Assembly (NCBI GenBank): GCA_046351595.1
Contig: JAXLYE010000003.1
Span: 868,001 to 932,000 of the forward strand
Direction: 5' to 3'
Source of the DNA: JAXLYE01 sp046351595
GTDB lineage: Bacteria; Myxococcota_A; Polyangia; Palsa-1104; JAEUJZ01
DNA: 64,000 nucleotides
Shown piece after piece: positions 1 to 13,472 of the stretch (within the stretch, counting starts at the first letter, position 1; each line of letters starts with the position of its first letter). The translations under genes and the position numbers were made by a program. Below the pieces are notes generated by a model, which worked only from the letters and a program-made list of their open reading frames with translations, was not told where the DNA came from and ran no database searches.

Positions 1-2439
<2,439 letters not shown>

Positions 2440-2487
2440 ACCGATTTCCGGCTGGGGCGGCGACGCAAGGGCTGCGGGCGGCCCGGC

Positions 2488-2739
2488 TCAGCAGGCGTCG
2501 CCGATGTGGCGGGCGACGCAGACGTTGTCTTCGCAGCTCAGCCGGTTGCGCAGCCACAGCAGGTTCCTGCCGCAGTCGCCCCTGGGCAGCTTGCGACCGC
2601 GCTTGGCGTGCGGCCGCGCGATCGGCTTGCCGTCCTCGTCGAGCCAGCAGTCCGAGACCGTCTTGCAGGGCACGGTGCTGACGGTGACACGGCCCGCGGG
2701 CAGCGCTGCCAGCAGCCACAGGATGATCGGTACCAGCAT
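2488..2739 (-). CDS. Small secreted cysteine-rich protein
   Basis: 83 aa. A hydrophobic N-terminus (MLVPIILWLLAALPAG) looks like a signal peptide, followed by a compact domain with six cysteines (CKTVSDCW, GDCG, SCEDNVC, and a C-terminal Cys) that would suit disulphides in the envelope or outside the cell. The segment RGRKLPRGDCG is rich in basic residues and glycine. I recognise no enzyme motif and give no function. It is convergent with the helicase and precedes the DUF4157 gene on the same strand by about 130 nt. GGAGG sits only one base before the ATG, so initiation is not certain. Confidence 0.6.
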   Translation of the reverse strand: MLVPIILWLLAALPAGRVTVSTVPCKTVSDCWLDEDGKPIARPHAKRGRKLPRGDCGRNLLWLRNRLSCEDNVCVARHIGDAC

Positions 2740-2871
2740 GCCTCCAGTCTACCCACGCCGCCGCGGCGCGCCCTGCTGCGCGCGCGCTCGCGAGGACGTC
2801 TTCCTAAATGCGCGGGGTCGGCGCGGGATCGGCGCGGCTCCGCGGCCCGCTGCTCCTGTCGAGGACACGCC

Positions 2872-4392
2872 CTAGGGCGGCAGCAGCGGGATGTTGTTCA
2901 GCTGCACGCTGTTCGCGCGGCGCAGCCGGGCGTCCAGGAACAGCAGGCCCTGCCGCGTCATCGCCATCTGCAGGTCGGTCATGAAGCGGGAGAAGTTGGT
3001 GTACGGCAGCAGCCCGTTGGGAGCCATGTACAGCAGCGTCTGCGCCTCGCGCGCGCCGAGGGTGCTATTGATCAGGTTGAGCTGCTGCGGCGAGAGCTGG
3101 TAGTTGCGGTGCCGGAACCGCTGCTGATCGATCGCCATCAGCACCTGTGTGTACAGCGCGTAGCCGCGGGAGGCGACCTCGGTGTTGTTCCGGCCGTTGG
3201 GGAAGATGCAGTGCTCGTAGCCAAGGACCGTGTCGTTGGCATATCCGAGCTGCCGCAGCTGCGCCTGCAGCTCGACGATGTGCGGCTGCCGGTCGACCCG
3301 GGTGTTGGTCTGCGGGTCGGTCTGGCTCCAGGCGCTGGCGGGCAGGCAGGCGTTGACCTCGATGCCGCCGCTGTGGTCCTGGCGCAGGCCGATGCGGGCG
3401 AGCATGTGGGCCAGCTCGCTGCCGCTGTAGCCCCCGACCTGGCCGCGCAGGTTGCCGTGGGCGACGAGGCGCAGCGGCTCGTCCGCGGGGACGTTCTTGA
3501 GCTTGCGGCTGGTCTCGTACGTGACGCCCTGCCCCTGGTGGTACTTGAACTTCTTGGGGTTGTAGTCGGAGCCGAAGAAGTTCCACCGCGAGTAGATCTT
3601 CAGGAACCGCTCGTTGCGGTGCTGGAGGTGCAGCTTGTTGAACATCGACGACGTGTAGTTGTCGTCGCTGCCGATCTGCATGATGAAGCGCTGCACGCTG
3701 GGCTGGCTGGGCGGGCTCAGGCCCTCGCCGGTGACGTTGCCAGCGCCGCCGCCGCTGCCGCCGCACTGCTGCACGACGTGCGTCAGCTCGTGCGTGAGGA
3801 CCGAGCGGCCTTCGGCGGAGCTCGGGTCGTAGTGGCCCTTGCGGAAGAAGATGTCGCGGCCGCTGGTGAAGGCGCGGGCGTTGAGCTGGCGGCTCAGGGA
3901 GTCGGCGCGCTCGTCGGTGTGGATGCGGACGCCGCCGAGGTCCGCGCCGAGGCGGCTGCCGAGGCTCAGCGACAGCTCCTGCGGCAGGCTCGAGCCGATG
4001 CCGCGCGCGTCGCTGATCGACGACTGGATCGACGGGTGGAGGCCGCGCAGTCCGGCCAGGCCGCTGCCGACCGGGCGGATCTTCGGGGTGGAGCCGGCGC
4101 CGCCGAGGTCTTGCTTGCCCTCCAGCGAGTCCGCGACCGCGTGCGCCTCCTTCTCATAAGCGTCATCGGACGTCCCGGGCGCCGAGAAGGCCTGGATCGG
4201 CGGGCCGCCCTCCGACGGCGGCAGCAGGGACAGACCGCCGAAGTCGAACGGCGCCGGGGCGAGCGGCTGCGCCCGTGCCGGCGGGCCCGATCGATCGAGC
4301 CGCGCCGCGCTCGGAGCGCGCGCCAGCCGGAGCTGCGACAGCAGGACGGCATCGAGCAGGTCCCGGTTACCAGACAGAGCGTGCTGGTGCAT
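2872..4392 (-). CDS. DUF4157 (eCIS-core) protein with C-terminal clan-CD cysteine-protease-like domain
   Basis: 506 aa from ATG 4392, chosen because GGAGG lies 8 nt upstream; the frame is open further but lacks such a site. Residues about 120-210 form a DUF4157 core: RLGADLGGVRIHTDERAD and the zinc-metalloprotease-like HELTH (201-205) followed by VVQQ. This domain is typical of proteins tied to extracellular contractile injection systems (family knowledge). The C-terminal half carries LRLVAHGN (His312), SGSELAHML, then IEVNACLPA (Cys349), the spacing and strand context of the His/Cys dyad in C80/caspase-clan folds such as toxin self-processing domains; this assignment is mine. No signal peptide. 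No contractile-system structural genes lie nearby, so it may be an orphan effector or loading protein. Confidence 0.75.
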   Translation of the reverse strand: MHQHALSGNRDLLDAVLLSQLRLARAPSAARLDRSGPPARAQPLAPAPFDFGGLSLLPPSEGGPPIQAFSAPGTSDDAYEKEAHAVADSLEGKQDLGGAGSTPKIRPVGSGLAGLRGLHPSIQSSISDARGIGSSLPQELSLSLGSRLGADLGGVRIHTDERADSLSRQLNARAFTSGRDIFFRKGHYDPSSAEGRSVLTHELTHVVQQCGGSGGGAGNVTGEGLSPPSQPSVQRFIMQIGSDDNYTSSMFNKLHLQHRNERFLKIYSRWNFFGSDYNPKKFKYHQGQGVTYETSRKLKNVPADEPLRLVAHGNLRGQVGGYSGSELAHMLARIGLRQDHSGGIEVNACLPASAWSQTDPQTNTRVDRQPHIVELQAQLRQLGYANDTVLGYEHCIFPNGRNNTEVASRGYALYTQVLMAIDQQRFRHRNYQLSPQQLNLINSTLGAREAQTLLYMAPNGLLPYTNFSRFMTDLQMAMTRQGLLFLDARLRRANSVQLNNIPLLPP

Positions 4393-4553
4393 GGTCCGCA
4401 CCTCCACGAAGGTCCAGAGTACGCACCGTAGCAGCTGCCGCCGGCCGCGAGCCTTCGCAAAAAGCGACACCTGCTGTGCGCCCAAGCGACAGGAACGATC
4501 GGGCCGGCGCGCCGACGCGGACCGCCCCCGAAGCCGGCCAGTGCCGGGTAGTT

Positions 4554-6020
4554 CTACAGCGCCGACGGCGCCGCCAGGATGCTCGCGATCTCGTCGAGCA
4601 GGGCCGTGTCGTCGCCGGCCATCGCGTCCATGGCGGCCATGCGGGCGATGACCGTGGTGGCGACCTTCTCTTCGACCGTGCTCTCGGCGTAGGTGTAGTA
4701 GATGACGGCGCGTCGCCCGTCGCGGTGACAGCGGCCTTCGATCTGCTGCAGCTGGATCGCGCTGTACCGAAGGTCGTGCACCACCAGCGAGCGCTCCCGC
4801 TCGCCGCCCGCGAGCTCGCCCTGGTGCAGCGAGATCGACTCCGTGACCGTGAAGACCACCACGTCGAGCCGGCCGGTCTGGAATTCGACACGCGTCTGCT
4901 CGTTGGCGGGCGCGGACTGGCCGCCGTTGATCTCGCCGACGGACCAGCCGCGCCCCCGCAGCTTCTCGGTGAGCATCGCGCTCGTCTCCAGGAACCCGAC
5001 CGAGATTCCGACCTGCTGCCCGCCCGCCAAAAGATCCTCGACGAAGTCGGCGGTCCCGGCGGTCCGCAAGAGGCTCGCCTTCTGCCGGAAGCGCAGGTCC
5101 GCCGCCCAGCCGGTCGGGCGCCGCGTGCTGCCGCCGGCGAGGCCGAGCTCGCGCCGGAACTCGCGCCAGGTCGCGTCGTAGAGCCGCCGGCTCTCGGCAT
5201 CGAGCGCGGTCGGCGCGAGCTCGCGCTGGACCTCGGGCCAGCCGGCGATGTCCTCGGGCCGGCGCCGCATCCCGATCGCGCCTTCGCCCTTGTACAAGAG
5301 GTCCGAGATGACCTTGCGGTCGGCCTCGTTGGGCTCCCAGCTCCAGTTCTTCCACCGCCCGCGCGCCCGGCCGATGCGCAGCCGCTTCATGAGCGCGCGG
5401 AACTCATCCAGATCCCCGGTTTGGCCGCCGGTCGCATGCGTCAGGAGCCGGCCCAGATACGACAGCTCGTGCGGCGCCTGGCCGGCCGTCGCGCTCATGT
5501 AGATCACGAACCGGGCCGCCGCCGCCATGTGCCGGCAGACCAGCGACTGCTGCGCGCTCGGGTTGCGGATGCGGTGGCTCTCGTCGATGAGGACCAGGGG
5601 CCAGGTGCGCTTGGGGGTGCCGTGCTTGGCGCGCTCGTTGTTCTTGGCGCGGGTCGAGCGCCGGGTGCTGTCCGCGGGCGGCGCGAGCAGCGACTTGGTC
5701 TTCTCGAAGTTCATGAGCGTCACGGACTTGGGCGCCGTGCCCGAGCGCGCCATGGTCCGCCGCCACTGCGGGATCGCGCCCTTGGGACAGATCACCAGGA
5801 TCTCGGTCTCGGGCATGGCCGAAAGGGCGAGCCACGCCGACAGCGTCTTGCCGAGCCCCGTCAGGTCACCGAGCAAGAACCCGGGGCGGCCGGCGGCGCG
5901 CGCGGCCAGGATCGCGTCACGCGCCGCGAGCTGGTGCGGTCGCGCGACAAAGTCAGCCAGTCTGTCTGCAGGGGAATCCGTCCGCGAGGTCAAAGCGGCC
6001 GCAGTGTACGCCAACTTCAC
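4554..6020 (-). CDS. SNF2-type DEAD/DEAH-box ATPase/helicase
   Basis: About 488 aa from GTG 6020 (VKLAYTAAALT...); the frame continues to 6110 but the extra 30 residues are low-complexity Arg/Ala. Motif I GDLTGLGKT (about residues 51-59), motif II LIDESHR, motif III-like IYMSATAG, and in the second RecA lobe VVVFTVTESISLHQG and LQQIEGRCHRDG (motifs V-VI) mark a compact SNF2 ATPase like those in phages and mobile DNA. The usual DEGH/DEAH is DESH here. It would translocate on or remodel duplex DNA. No nuclease or methylase partner adjoins it. The region upstream (6139-6202) is a degenerate short repeat. Confidence 0.8.
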   Translation of the reverse strand: MKLAYTAAALTSRTDSPADRLADFVARPHQLAARDAILAARAAGRPGFLLGDLTGLGKTLSAWLALSAMPETEILVICPKGAIPQWRRTMARSGTAPKSVTLMNFEKTKSLLAPPADSTRRSTRAKNNERAKHGTPKRTWPLVLIDESHRIRNPSAQQSLVCRHMAAAARFVIYMSATAGQAPHELSYLGRLLTHATGGQTGDLDEFRALMKRLRIGRARGRWKNWSWEPNEADRKVISDLLYKGEGAIGMRRRPEDIAGWPEVQRELAPTALDAESRRLYDATWREFRRELGLAGGSTRRPTGWAADLRFRQKASLLRTAGTADFVEDLLAGGQQVGISVGFLETSAMLTEKLRGRGWSVGEINGGQSAPANEQTRVEFQTGRLDVVVFTVTESISLHQGELAGGERERSLVVHDLRYSAIQLQQIEGRCHRDGRRAVIYYTYAESTVEEKVATTVIARMAAMDAMAGDDTALLDEIASILAAPSAL

Positions 6021-6138
6021 CGCCGCCCGCGCGCGGCGCGGAGAGCGCACCCGGCACGCCGCAGATGAGCGCTGAGCGCTGAGCGTCCCGACCTCATCGC
6101 GCGGGGACACAGAGCGGGGTGAAGGGACCCCCCTTTTG

Positions 6139-6202
6139 ATACGGGATGCGCGATGCGCGATGCCCCATACCCGATACGCCGATGCGCGATACCCGCTACC
6201 CG
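6139..6202. repeat. Degenerate tandem GATGCGCGAT / GATACCCG repeat
   Basis: Between the divergently read tails of the SNF2 and STAS genes, short words GATGCGCGAT, GATACCCGAT and CTACCCG recur at roughly 7-12 bp spacing. The block has no ribosome site or credible reading frame. It resembles low-complexity spacer repeats; a similar block built on CCGTACT lies at 21957-22010. Confidence 0.5.
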
Positions 6203-6252
6203 CGGCCTGCTCGATGCTGCGTGATAGCGGCTCCTACGGGGGTTCGCGCCGG

Positions 6253-6702
6253 CTACGGGTGGCCAACGCTCTCGGGCAGCGAGCCGCGCCGGGCTGCAAT
6301 CCAGGCGCGCGCCTCTCGCTCGGTCTCGAAGAAGCGCGTCGGGTTGTCGGCGCGGTTCCCCATGAGCTCGACGGCGCGGCTGACAAGCCCGGCGACCACG
6401 CGCATCAGCGGGGACGCGCCGACGATCGCGACGCCGCGCAGGTTCAGGCCCTTGCTGCCCTCGGCCGAGAGCTTGCGCGCCTCGGCTGTGATCCGGCTCA
6501 GCCGGTTCAAGTCCACCAGCATGAACACGCGCGGCTGCTGCAGCAGGAACCTACGCGTCTGCGCGTACAGCGCGTTCACCATGGCCCCGTCGACGTTGCC
6601 GTCGTAGAGGACGTGGCCGAGGTCGGGCGGCTCCCAGCGGAACAGGTGGGGTCCGAAGTGAACCTCGGCCAGGTGATCATCGCCGACGGAGCGATCCTGC
6701 AT
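6253..6702 (-). CDS. STAS/SEC14-like (SpoIIAA-type) domain protein
   Basis: 149 aa from ATG 6702 (MQDRSVGDD...), preferred over 6714 and 6753 because GAGGGGG lies just upstream. The sequence LFRWEPPDLGHVLYDGNV, then RVFMLVDLNRLSRI, LRGVAIVGASPLMRVVAGLV and NPTRFFETEREARAWI, matches the single-domain SpoIIAA/STAS-like proteins that are abundant in myxobacteria. The fold normally binds partner proteins or lipids; no catalytic residues are expected. Its role here is unknown. It is a single-gene unit, tail to tail with nothing, and faces the same way as the lipoprotein gene downstream of 6845. Confidence 0.7.
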   Translation of the reverse strand: MQDRSVGDDHLAEVHFGPHLFRWEPPDLGHVLYDGNVDGAMVNALYAQTRRFLLQQPRVFMLVDLNRLSRITAEARKLSAEGSKGLNLRGVAIVGASPLMRVVAGLVSRAVELMGNRADNPTRFFETEREARAWIAARRGSLPESVGHP

Positions 6703-6844
6703 GGTCCCCCTCATCTTATCCCAAACCAGGGCCCAGGACATCGCCGCGGCCATCGCCTCCGTCTCACCGCGCTCGCGTGCAGCGTGTACATAGGCTCAAG
6801 AGCCTAGCGATGAGATCAAGGGTCCGGTGGCCCGCGTCCGGCGG

Positions 6845-7315
6845 CTACCGGGTGAGCTGGAACGTGACACACGCCGACTCGTAACACTCCGGCGGCAGCC
6901 GGCCCGTGCCGCCCTCACGCAGCACCACCGCCGGCTGCGGACTGTCGAAGTTGCACGACGAGGTCAGCACCGGGTGCTGCAGCGTCAGCGCGTCCAGCGC
7001 CAGCGGTGCGTCCCCTAGCTCCAGCACCTCCAGCAGGCTGCCCGAGAAGTTGGTCTGGCAGTTCTGGATCCAGCGATCGGACGGTCGCGCGGTCAGCGTA
7101 CGGACCGCGCGGATGTCCGCTCCGTGCAGCAGCCGCAGGGTCGCGGCCTCCCGATCAATCTGCAGCGCAAACGCAGACGAGATCACGGGCTGCGGCTGGT
7201 ACGAGTCCTTGAACCCATACAGGCCGGAGCGGACCTTCTCTTCGCGCGGCCCGCAGCCCGGCAAAAGCCCAGCGGACAGACCGAGTAAGAGCAGCTGACG
7301 CAGACGGTTCCTCAT
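6845..7315 (-). CDS. Putative lipoprotein
   Basis: 156 aa from ATG 7315 (MRNRLRQLLLLGLSAGLLPGCG). A basic n-region, hydrophobic core and lipobox LPGC at residues 17-20 predict lipidation and anchoring in the envelope. The frame extends to 7435, but that would bury the signal peptide. The mature part has scattered cysteines (NCQTNF, SSCNFD, ECYESACV) and no domain I recognise. It is divergent from the FHA-sigma-54 activator, with starts about 190 nt apart. Confidence 0.65.
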   Translation of the reverse strand: MRNRLRQLLLLGLSAGLLPGCGPREEKVRSGLYGFKDSYQPQPVISSAFALQIDREAATLRLLHGADIRAVRTLTARPSDRWIQNCQTNFSGSLLEVLELGDAPLALDALTLQHPVLTSSCNFDSPQPAVVLREGGTGRLPPECYESACVTFQLTR

Positions 7316-7478
7316 GGGCAAGATCCTATCAGCACAGCCGGCCGCGGACGCGATGCGCTCGACCTCGCCGACGGAAATCGCCGCACGCCGCGGCACGGTT
7401 GGCGCAGCTCCTCGACGGGAAAAGAGCTTGGGCAAGCCCGGACCGGCCGCTTCCTCGGCAATCCCGCCTCGGCAATCT

Positions 7479-7484
7479 TATAAT
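7479..7484 (+). promoter_or_regulatory. Candidate -10 box (TATAAT) for the FHA activator gene
   Basis: A perfect TATAAT sits 23 nt before ATG 7507, rare in this GC-rich DNA. The hexamer 17 nt upstream is only a poor -35, so this would be an extended or activator-assisted sigma-70-type promoter giving a leader of about 15 nt. Confidence 0.45.
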
Positions 7485-7506
7485 GGGCTCTCGACCCCGA
7501 GCGACC

Positions 7507-8848
7507 ATGCACACCACCGAGACCGGACCGATGGAGTCCTCTGCGCTGACCAGCTTCCCGACCCTGCGGCTGCTCTATGCAGGCGGGGACGGAGTGGTCC
7601 GCGCGCCGGGGCGGCTGCTGAAGGTGGGCGCCACCAAGCTCGGACGGGACGTCCGCGAGCAAGACGGCATCGGCCTGCCCGCGGACGGACGGGCCTCGCG
7701 CATGCACGCGATCGCGTGGACCACGCCCGACGGCCGCGAGGTGACGCTGGAGGATGCGGACAGCAAGAACGGCAGCTTCGTCAACGGGCAGCGGATCAAG
7801 CGGAGCGTGCTGCGCGACGGGGATGTCGTGCGCATCGGCAACTCGTTCCTGCTGCTGCGCTACGAGACGGCGCTGCCGGAGGACGCTGCGGTGCCGGGCC
7901 TGCTCGGCAGCGCGCCGGCGGTGCGCTCTTTGCGCAAGGCGCTGTCACGCGTGGCCCCGACCCGCGCGACCGTGCTGCTCCTCGGAGAGACCGGGACCGG
8001 CAAGGAGGTGGCGGCGCAGGGCGTCCACAAGCTGAGCGGGCGCACCGGCGCGTTCGTCGCGGTAAACTGCGCCGCGATCCCCGAGAACCTCGCGGAGAGC
8101 GAGCTGTTCGGGCACGTCGCCGGGGCCTTCAGCGGCGCGCGCGGGGCGCAGCCGGGCTACTTCCGGGCCGCGCAGGGCGGGACCCTGTTCCTCGACGAGC
8201 TGGGCGAGCTGCCGCTGTTGCTGCAGGCCAAGCTGCTGCGGGCGCTGGAGCAGCGGCAGGTCACCCCGGTGGGCAGCACGCAGCCGCTGGCCGTCGACGC
8301 CCGGCTGATCGCGGCGACCAACCGCGACCTGGCAGAGTCGGTGCGGACCGGAGGCTTCCGCGCGGATCTGTATGCGCGGGTGGCGGAGATCGTCGTGCAG
8401 CTGCCGGCGCTGGGCCAGCGGCGCGAGGACATCCTGCCGCTGCTCATGCACCTGCTCGGACCTCCCGAGGCGCGGCTGACCCCGGCGCTGGTCGACGAGC
8501 TGCTCTTGTACTGCTGGCCGTTCAACGTGCGCGAGCTGGCCAAGGTGGCGACGCAGCTCCGGCTCTGCTCGGACGGCAACGCGGAGCTGGATCTGCCGAT
8601 GGTCGCGGCGCGGCTGCGCGGCGACTCGGCGCCCGCGCCGGACAGCGGCGCCGGACCCGCGACCGCGGCCGATGACGGGAGTGAGGGCGACGCGCGCGCC
8701 GGCCAGCCGCCGCCGTCGCGCGAAGAGCTGGCGCGGCTGCTGCGCGAGCACAACGGCGTGATCGCGCGCGTGGCCCGTGCGGTCGGACGCTCGCGGCGCC
8801 AGGTCGACCGCTGGATCGTCCAGCACAAGCTGGATCCCAGCACGCTCG

Positions 8849-8856
<8 letters not shown>
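7507..8856 (+). CDS. FHA-domain sigma-54-dependent transcriptional activator
   Basis: 449 aa from ATG 7507 (7531 also possible). FHA domain at about residues 44-115 (LGRD, SRMH, DSKNGSFVNG) should bind phosphothreonine. The AAA+ sigma-54 interaction domain has Walker A GETGTGKE (160-167), loop GAFSGA (206-211; Ser where GAFTGA is usual), Walker B FLDELGE and R-finger region. A C-terminal Fis-type HTH follows (VIARVARAVGRSRRQVDRWI). It activates RNA polymerase-sigma-54 at enhancer sites. The stop overlaps the start of the downstream Ser/Thr kinase, which strongly suggests the kinase phosphorylates a ligand, or the activator itself, read by the FHA domain. Two sigma-54-like elements at 13.4 and 14.45 kb are plausible targets. 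Confidence 0.9.
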
Positions 8857-10897
<2,041 letters not shown>

Positions 10898-10953
10898 GCG
10901 CCGCCGAAGGTAAAGTGAGCTTCCCTTTCTCTGTCACAGCAGCGAGGTGTCGC

Positions 10954-11547
10954 GTGAGAAGTTTCGCGCTCAAGGCGTTGGGTGGGATCGGTCTTTGGGT
11001 CGGCTGTGCACAGCTGCCGCCCGCGCCGCAGCCGGCGACCCGTTCTGTGGCGGCCGCTGCGATCCCGGAAGCGGCGCGGTCCGCGGTGAGCTTGCAGGTG
11101 GTCCTGCGCGGGCCCGCCGGCGTGGCGACGCGGGCGCTGGCCAGTCGCGAGAAGCTGCCCACGGGCGCGCGTGTCGCGCTGCACCTGCGGGTCCGGGGAG
11201 CGCGGCCGCTGTGGCTGTACGCCTATCACCGCGGCGCCGGCGGCGCGCTGGAGCCGCTGCAGGAGCGCCCCGCCCGCGTCGCCCCGGGTGAGCTCTACGA
11301 GCGCCCGGACGCCGGCCTGTGGTACCGGCTGGAGGGGACCGGCGGTCGCGAAACCTTCTATGTCCTCGCCGCGGCCGAGCCGCTGGCCGAGCGCCTCGAC
11401 GCGGTGCTGGCCGCGCTGCCCGAGGAGCGCGAGCCGCCGCCGCTCAGCAGCACGAGCAACCGCTTCCCCGGGCCGACGTACCAGCAGGACCTCGACGAGC
11501 ACGGCGTGGCGACCGCGGTCTTTACCCTGCTGCACGCGCCCGAGTAG
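10954..11547 (+). CDS. DUF4384-domain lipoprotein
   Basis: 197 aa from GTG 10954 with GAGG 6-7 nt upstream. Signal peptide with lipobox WVGC at residues 15-18 (LGGIGLWVGCAQ). The core LPTGARVALHLRVRGARPLWLYAY and GLWYRLEGTGGRETFYVLAAAEPL matches DUF4384, a small beta-domain commonly found next to kinases, caspase-like peptidases and anti-sigma factors. Starts 56 nt after the kinase, so probably the third gene of the FHA-kinase operon. The same domain type ends the anti-sigma factor at 49516-50355. Convergent with the caspase-like gene, only 27 nt apart. Confidence 0.75.
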   Translation: MRSFALKALGGIGLWVGCAQLPPAPQPATRSVAAAAIPEAARSAVSLQVVLRGPAGVATRALASREKLPTGARVALHLRVRGARPLWLYAYHRGAGGALEPLQERPARVAPGELYERPDAGLWYRLEGTGGRETFYVLAAAEPLAERLDAVLAALPEEREPPPLSSTSNRFPGPTYQQDLDEHGVATAVFTLLHAPE

Positions 11548-11574
11548 CGCCGCGGACGGCCCCGGTTCAATCGG

Positions 11575-13212
11575 TCACTCGGCTGCGCCGTACCGCAGGC
11601 GCGCGTTGTGGGCCTCGGCGAGCGCCTGCGCCTCTTCGGCGCTGACGGGATCGGGGCGGAGCATGGCGCCGCCGATCAGCAGACCCAGCCCGAGCGCCCC
11701 GGCGAGGCCGGCGCCCGCAAGGAGCCCCTGGGCCGTCCCGCTCAGGCCCGCCTTGAGATCGGCGTCCACTGCTTTAGCCGCGCCGGCGACCGCGAGGATC
11801 GCCCCGAGCGCCAGGCTCACGCCGCCGGCGAGGAGCAGGCCCCGGCGCCGGGAGCTGCGCGCCTCCAGCCGGTCGAGCAGATCCGGCCGCGCGAGCAGGC
11901 GGAAGAAGGCCGGCTGGCTGATCGGCGTCCGCGCGGGCCCGCGAAAGACCGCGAAGCTCTGCCCGAAGGGGTCCACCCGCAGCTCGCCGTCGGGCGCCAG
12001 TCCAGGCGGCGCGCTCGGGCGCGGCGGTTCCGGCGCGGCCGGGCCGAGCGGCAGCGCCAGCGGGAAGTCCGGCACCGCCTCCGGGCGCGCCACCATCGGC
12101 GTCTGCATGCCGCCGGTGAGCTGCTTGACGCGCTCGCTCAGGTACAGCTCCAGCATGGCCAGGGTGACGGTGCCGCGCCCGAGCGGCGCCGCGCGCCCGG
12201 AGAGCCCCTCGACCAGCGCGGCCGTGAAGGCGCCGTTCTGCCAGTCCTGCGACTCCTGCGAGGTCTGCCGCCCGCTCGACGACGCGAAGACCACCAGCCC
12301 GCTGTCCGCGCTCACCAGCTCGTTGACGAACCGGTCGATGTCGGGCGGCGAGCGATCCTGACGCCGCATGAGCTGCCCCGCGAAGCAGGTGTCCAGAAAC
12401 ACCAGCACCTTCCCCGGCATGCTGCGCAGCGTCGCGTGGAACTCGTCCTGCGAGATCAGGGTCCGCTTGATCGCGGTGAGCTCCGCGTCCGCCGGCAGGA
12501 AGTAGTACAGGCCGGTGCGGCCGTCGCGGATGCCGTGGCCCGCCAGGAACAGCACCGCCACGTCGCGCGCCGTCGCCTGCCGCTGCACCCACTCCAGCCC
12601 GTCGAGCACCCCGGTCTTGCTCGCCGCCTCGTCGGTCAGCAGGCGCACCTGCACGTCCCGGTACAGGCCGCCGGCCTGGCGCCGCAGCACCGCGGCCAGA
12701 TCCGCCGCGTCCTTGCTCGGGAAGCGCAGCCGCAGCGTCGGGTCGTGGTAGCGGCTGATGCCGACGAGCAGCGCGTACAGGCGCGGGCGCAGCAGCGGAT
12801 CCTGCTCGCTCGGGCTGCGGGCCTGCAGCGTGATCCGCGCCGGGGTCGCGGTCCCCGCCGTCACCACGGGCGTCACCTCCACCTGCCGGCTGCCGGCGGG
12901 CAGCACGAGGCGCAGGCGGTGCAGCGCCGGATCCAGGTCTTGCGCATCGACGGCGATGCTGCGCGGCCTCGAGCTGCCCGGTACGTTGGCTGGTACTCCG
13001 GCCGGCGCGCCATCGACCCGCACGGACAGCTCGCGGAGCGCCTGCCCCGGATCGAGCGTCACCTTCACCAGCAGGATCACCTCTCCCGCCGCCACCTCGT
13101 CGCCGCTGCGGTGACTGAGGATCTGCACCAGCGCGGCGGCGGCATCCCCAGAGAACCCCAACAGACAGAGCAGGATGCCCCCCAGCCTGAGGATCGCAGC
13201 AACGATGGGCAT
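11575..13212 (-). CDS. Caspase-like (peptidase C14) protein with C-terminal membrane helices
   Basis: 545 aa from ATG 13212. N-terminal hydrophobic segment (VAAILRLGGILLCLLGFSG) acts as signal or anchor. An Ig-like stretch (30-130) precedes the C14 domain: LYALLVGISRY, His226 in FLAGHG, Cys276 in LDTCFAG, then VVFASSSGRQTSQES and GAFTAALVEGL. The dyad is intact, so it is probably an active clan-CD protease. Two helices near the C-terminus (GLLLAGGVSLALGAILAVAG; GLLAGAGLAGALGLGLLIGG) tether it to the membrane. In bacteria such proteins are tied to signalling and regulated cell death. It lies tail to tail with the DUF4384 gene. Confidence 0.9.
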   Translation of the reverse strand: MPIVAAILRLGGILLCLLGFSGDAAAALVQILSHRSGDEVAAGEVILLVKVTLDPGQALRELSVRVDGAPAGVPANVPGSSRPRSIAVDAQDLDPALHRLRLVLPAGSRQVEVTPVVTAGTATPARITLQARSPSEQDPLLRPRLYALLVGISRYHDPTLRLRFPSKDAADLAAVLRRQAGGLYRDVQVRLLTDEAASKTGVLDGLEWVQRQATARDVAVLFLAGHGIRDGRTGLYYFLPADAELTAIKRTLISQDEFHATLRSMPGKVLVFLDTCFAGQLMRRQDRSPPDIDRFVNELVSADSGLVVFASSSGRQTSQESQDWQNGAFTAALVEGLSGRAAPLGRGTVTLAMLELYLSERVKQLTGGMQTPMVARPEAVPDFPLALPLGPAAPEPPRPSAPPGLAPDGELRVDPFGQSFAVFRGPARTPISQPAFFRLLARPDLLDRLEARSSRRRGLLLAGGVSLALGAILAVAGAAKAVDADLKAGLSGTAQGLLAGAGLAGALGLGLLIGGAMLRPDPVSAEEAQALAEAHNARLRYGAAE

Positions 13213-13324
13213 GCTCGGCTGAAGATATCGCGCCGTCCGGCCGCCAGGCAAGGCGCTCCCGGGTGCGCCGCGCACTGCGCCGCGCACCTGACGCGCACTG
13301 GACACGCCCGCCGTGCCGATTAAT

Positions 13325-13373
13325 GCCCCGGCTTCCGGCCCCGGCTTCCGGCCCCAGCTTCCGGCCCAGCTCT
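13325..13373. repeat. 13-bp tandem repeat (about 3.5 copies)
   Basis: GCCCCGGCTTCCG occurs twice exactly (13325, 13338), once with one change (GCCCCAGCTTCCG, 13351) and then as a partial copy. It lies in the divergent gap between the caspase-like gene and the 13473 lipoprotein, upstream of the sigma-54-like element. It could be phased protein-binding sites or simple slippage. Confidence 0.6.
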
Positions 13374-13417
13374 CAGGTCCCAGGGGCCGTTGCGTCAACG
13401 GAGCACATCGTGCACTG

Positions 13418-13434
13418 TGGCATCATCCGTGCAT
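13418..13434 (+). promoter_or_regulatory. Candidate sigma-54 promoter for the 13473 lipoprotein
   Basis: TGGCATCATCCGTGCA has the invariant -24 GG (13419-13420) and -12 GC (13431-13432) separated by exactly 10 nt, close to the TGGCAC-N5-TTGCA consensus. Initiation near 13443 would leave about 30 nt of leader that includes the GGAGG site at 13461. Confidence 0.5.
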
Positions 13435-13472
13435 CGTCAGCGGGTCTGTACAAGTCTGCTGGAGGGACAGGA

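Noticed and set aside
2506..4431. 641-codon open frame on the + strand opposite the DUF4157 gene
   Set aside because: Composition is Arg/Val/Gln/Ala-rich without motifs; it is the usual complement-frame artefact of GC-rich third positions, while the minus strand has clear domains.
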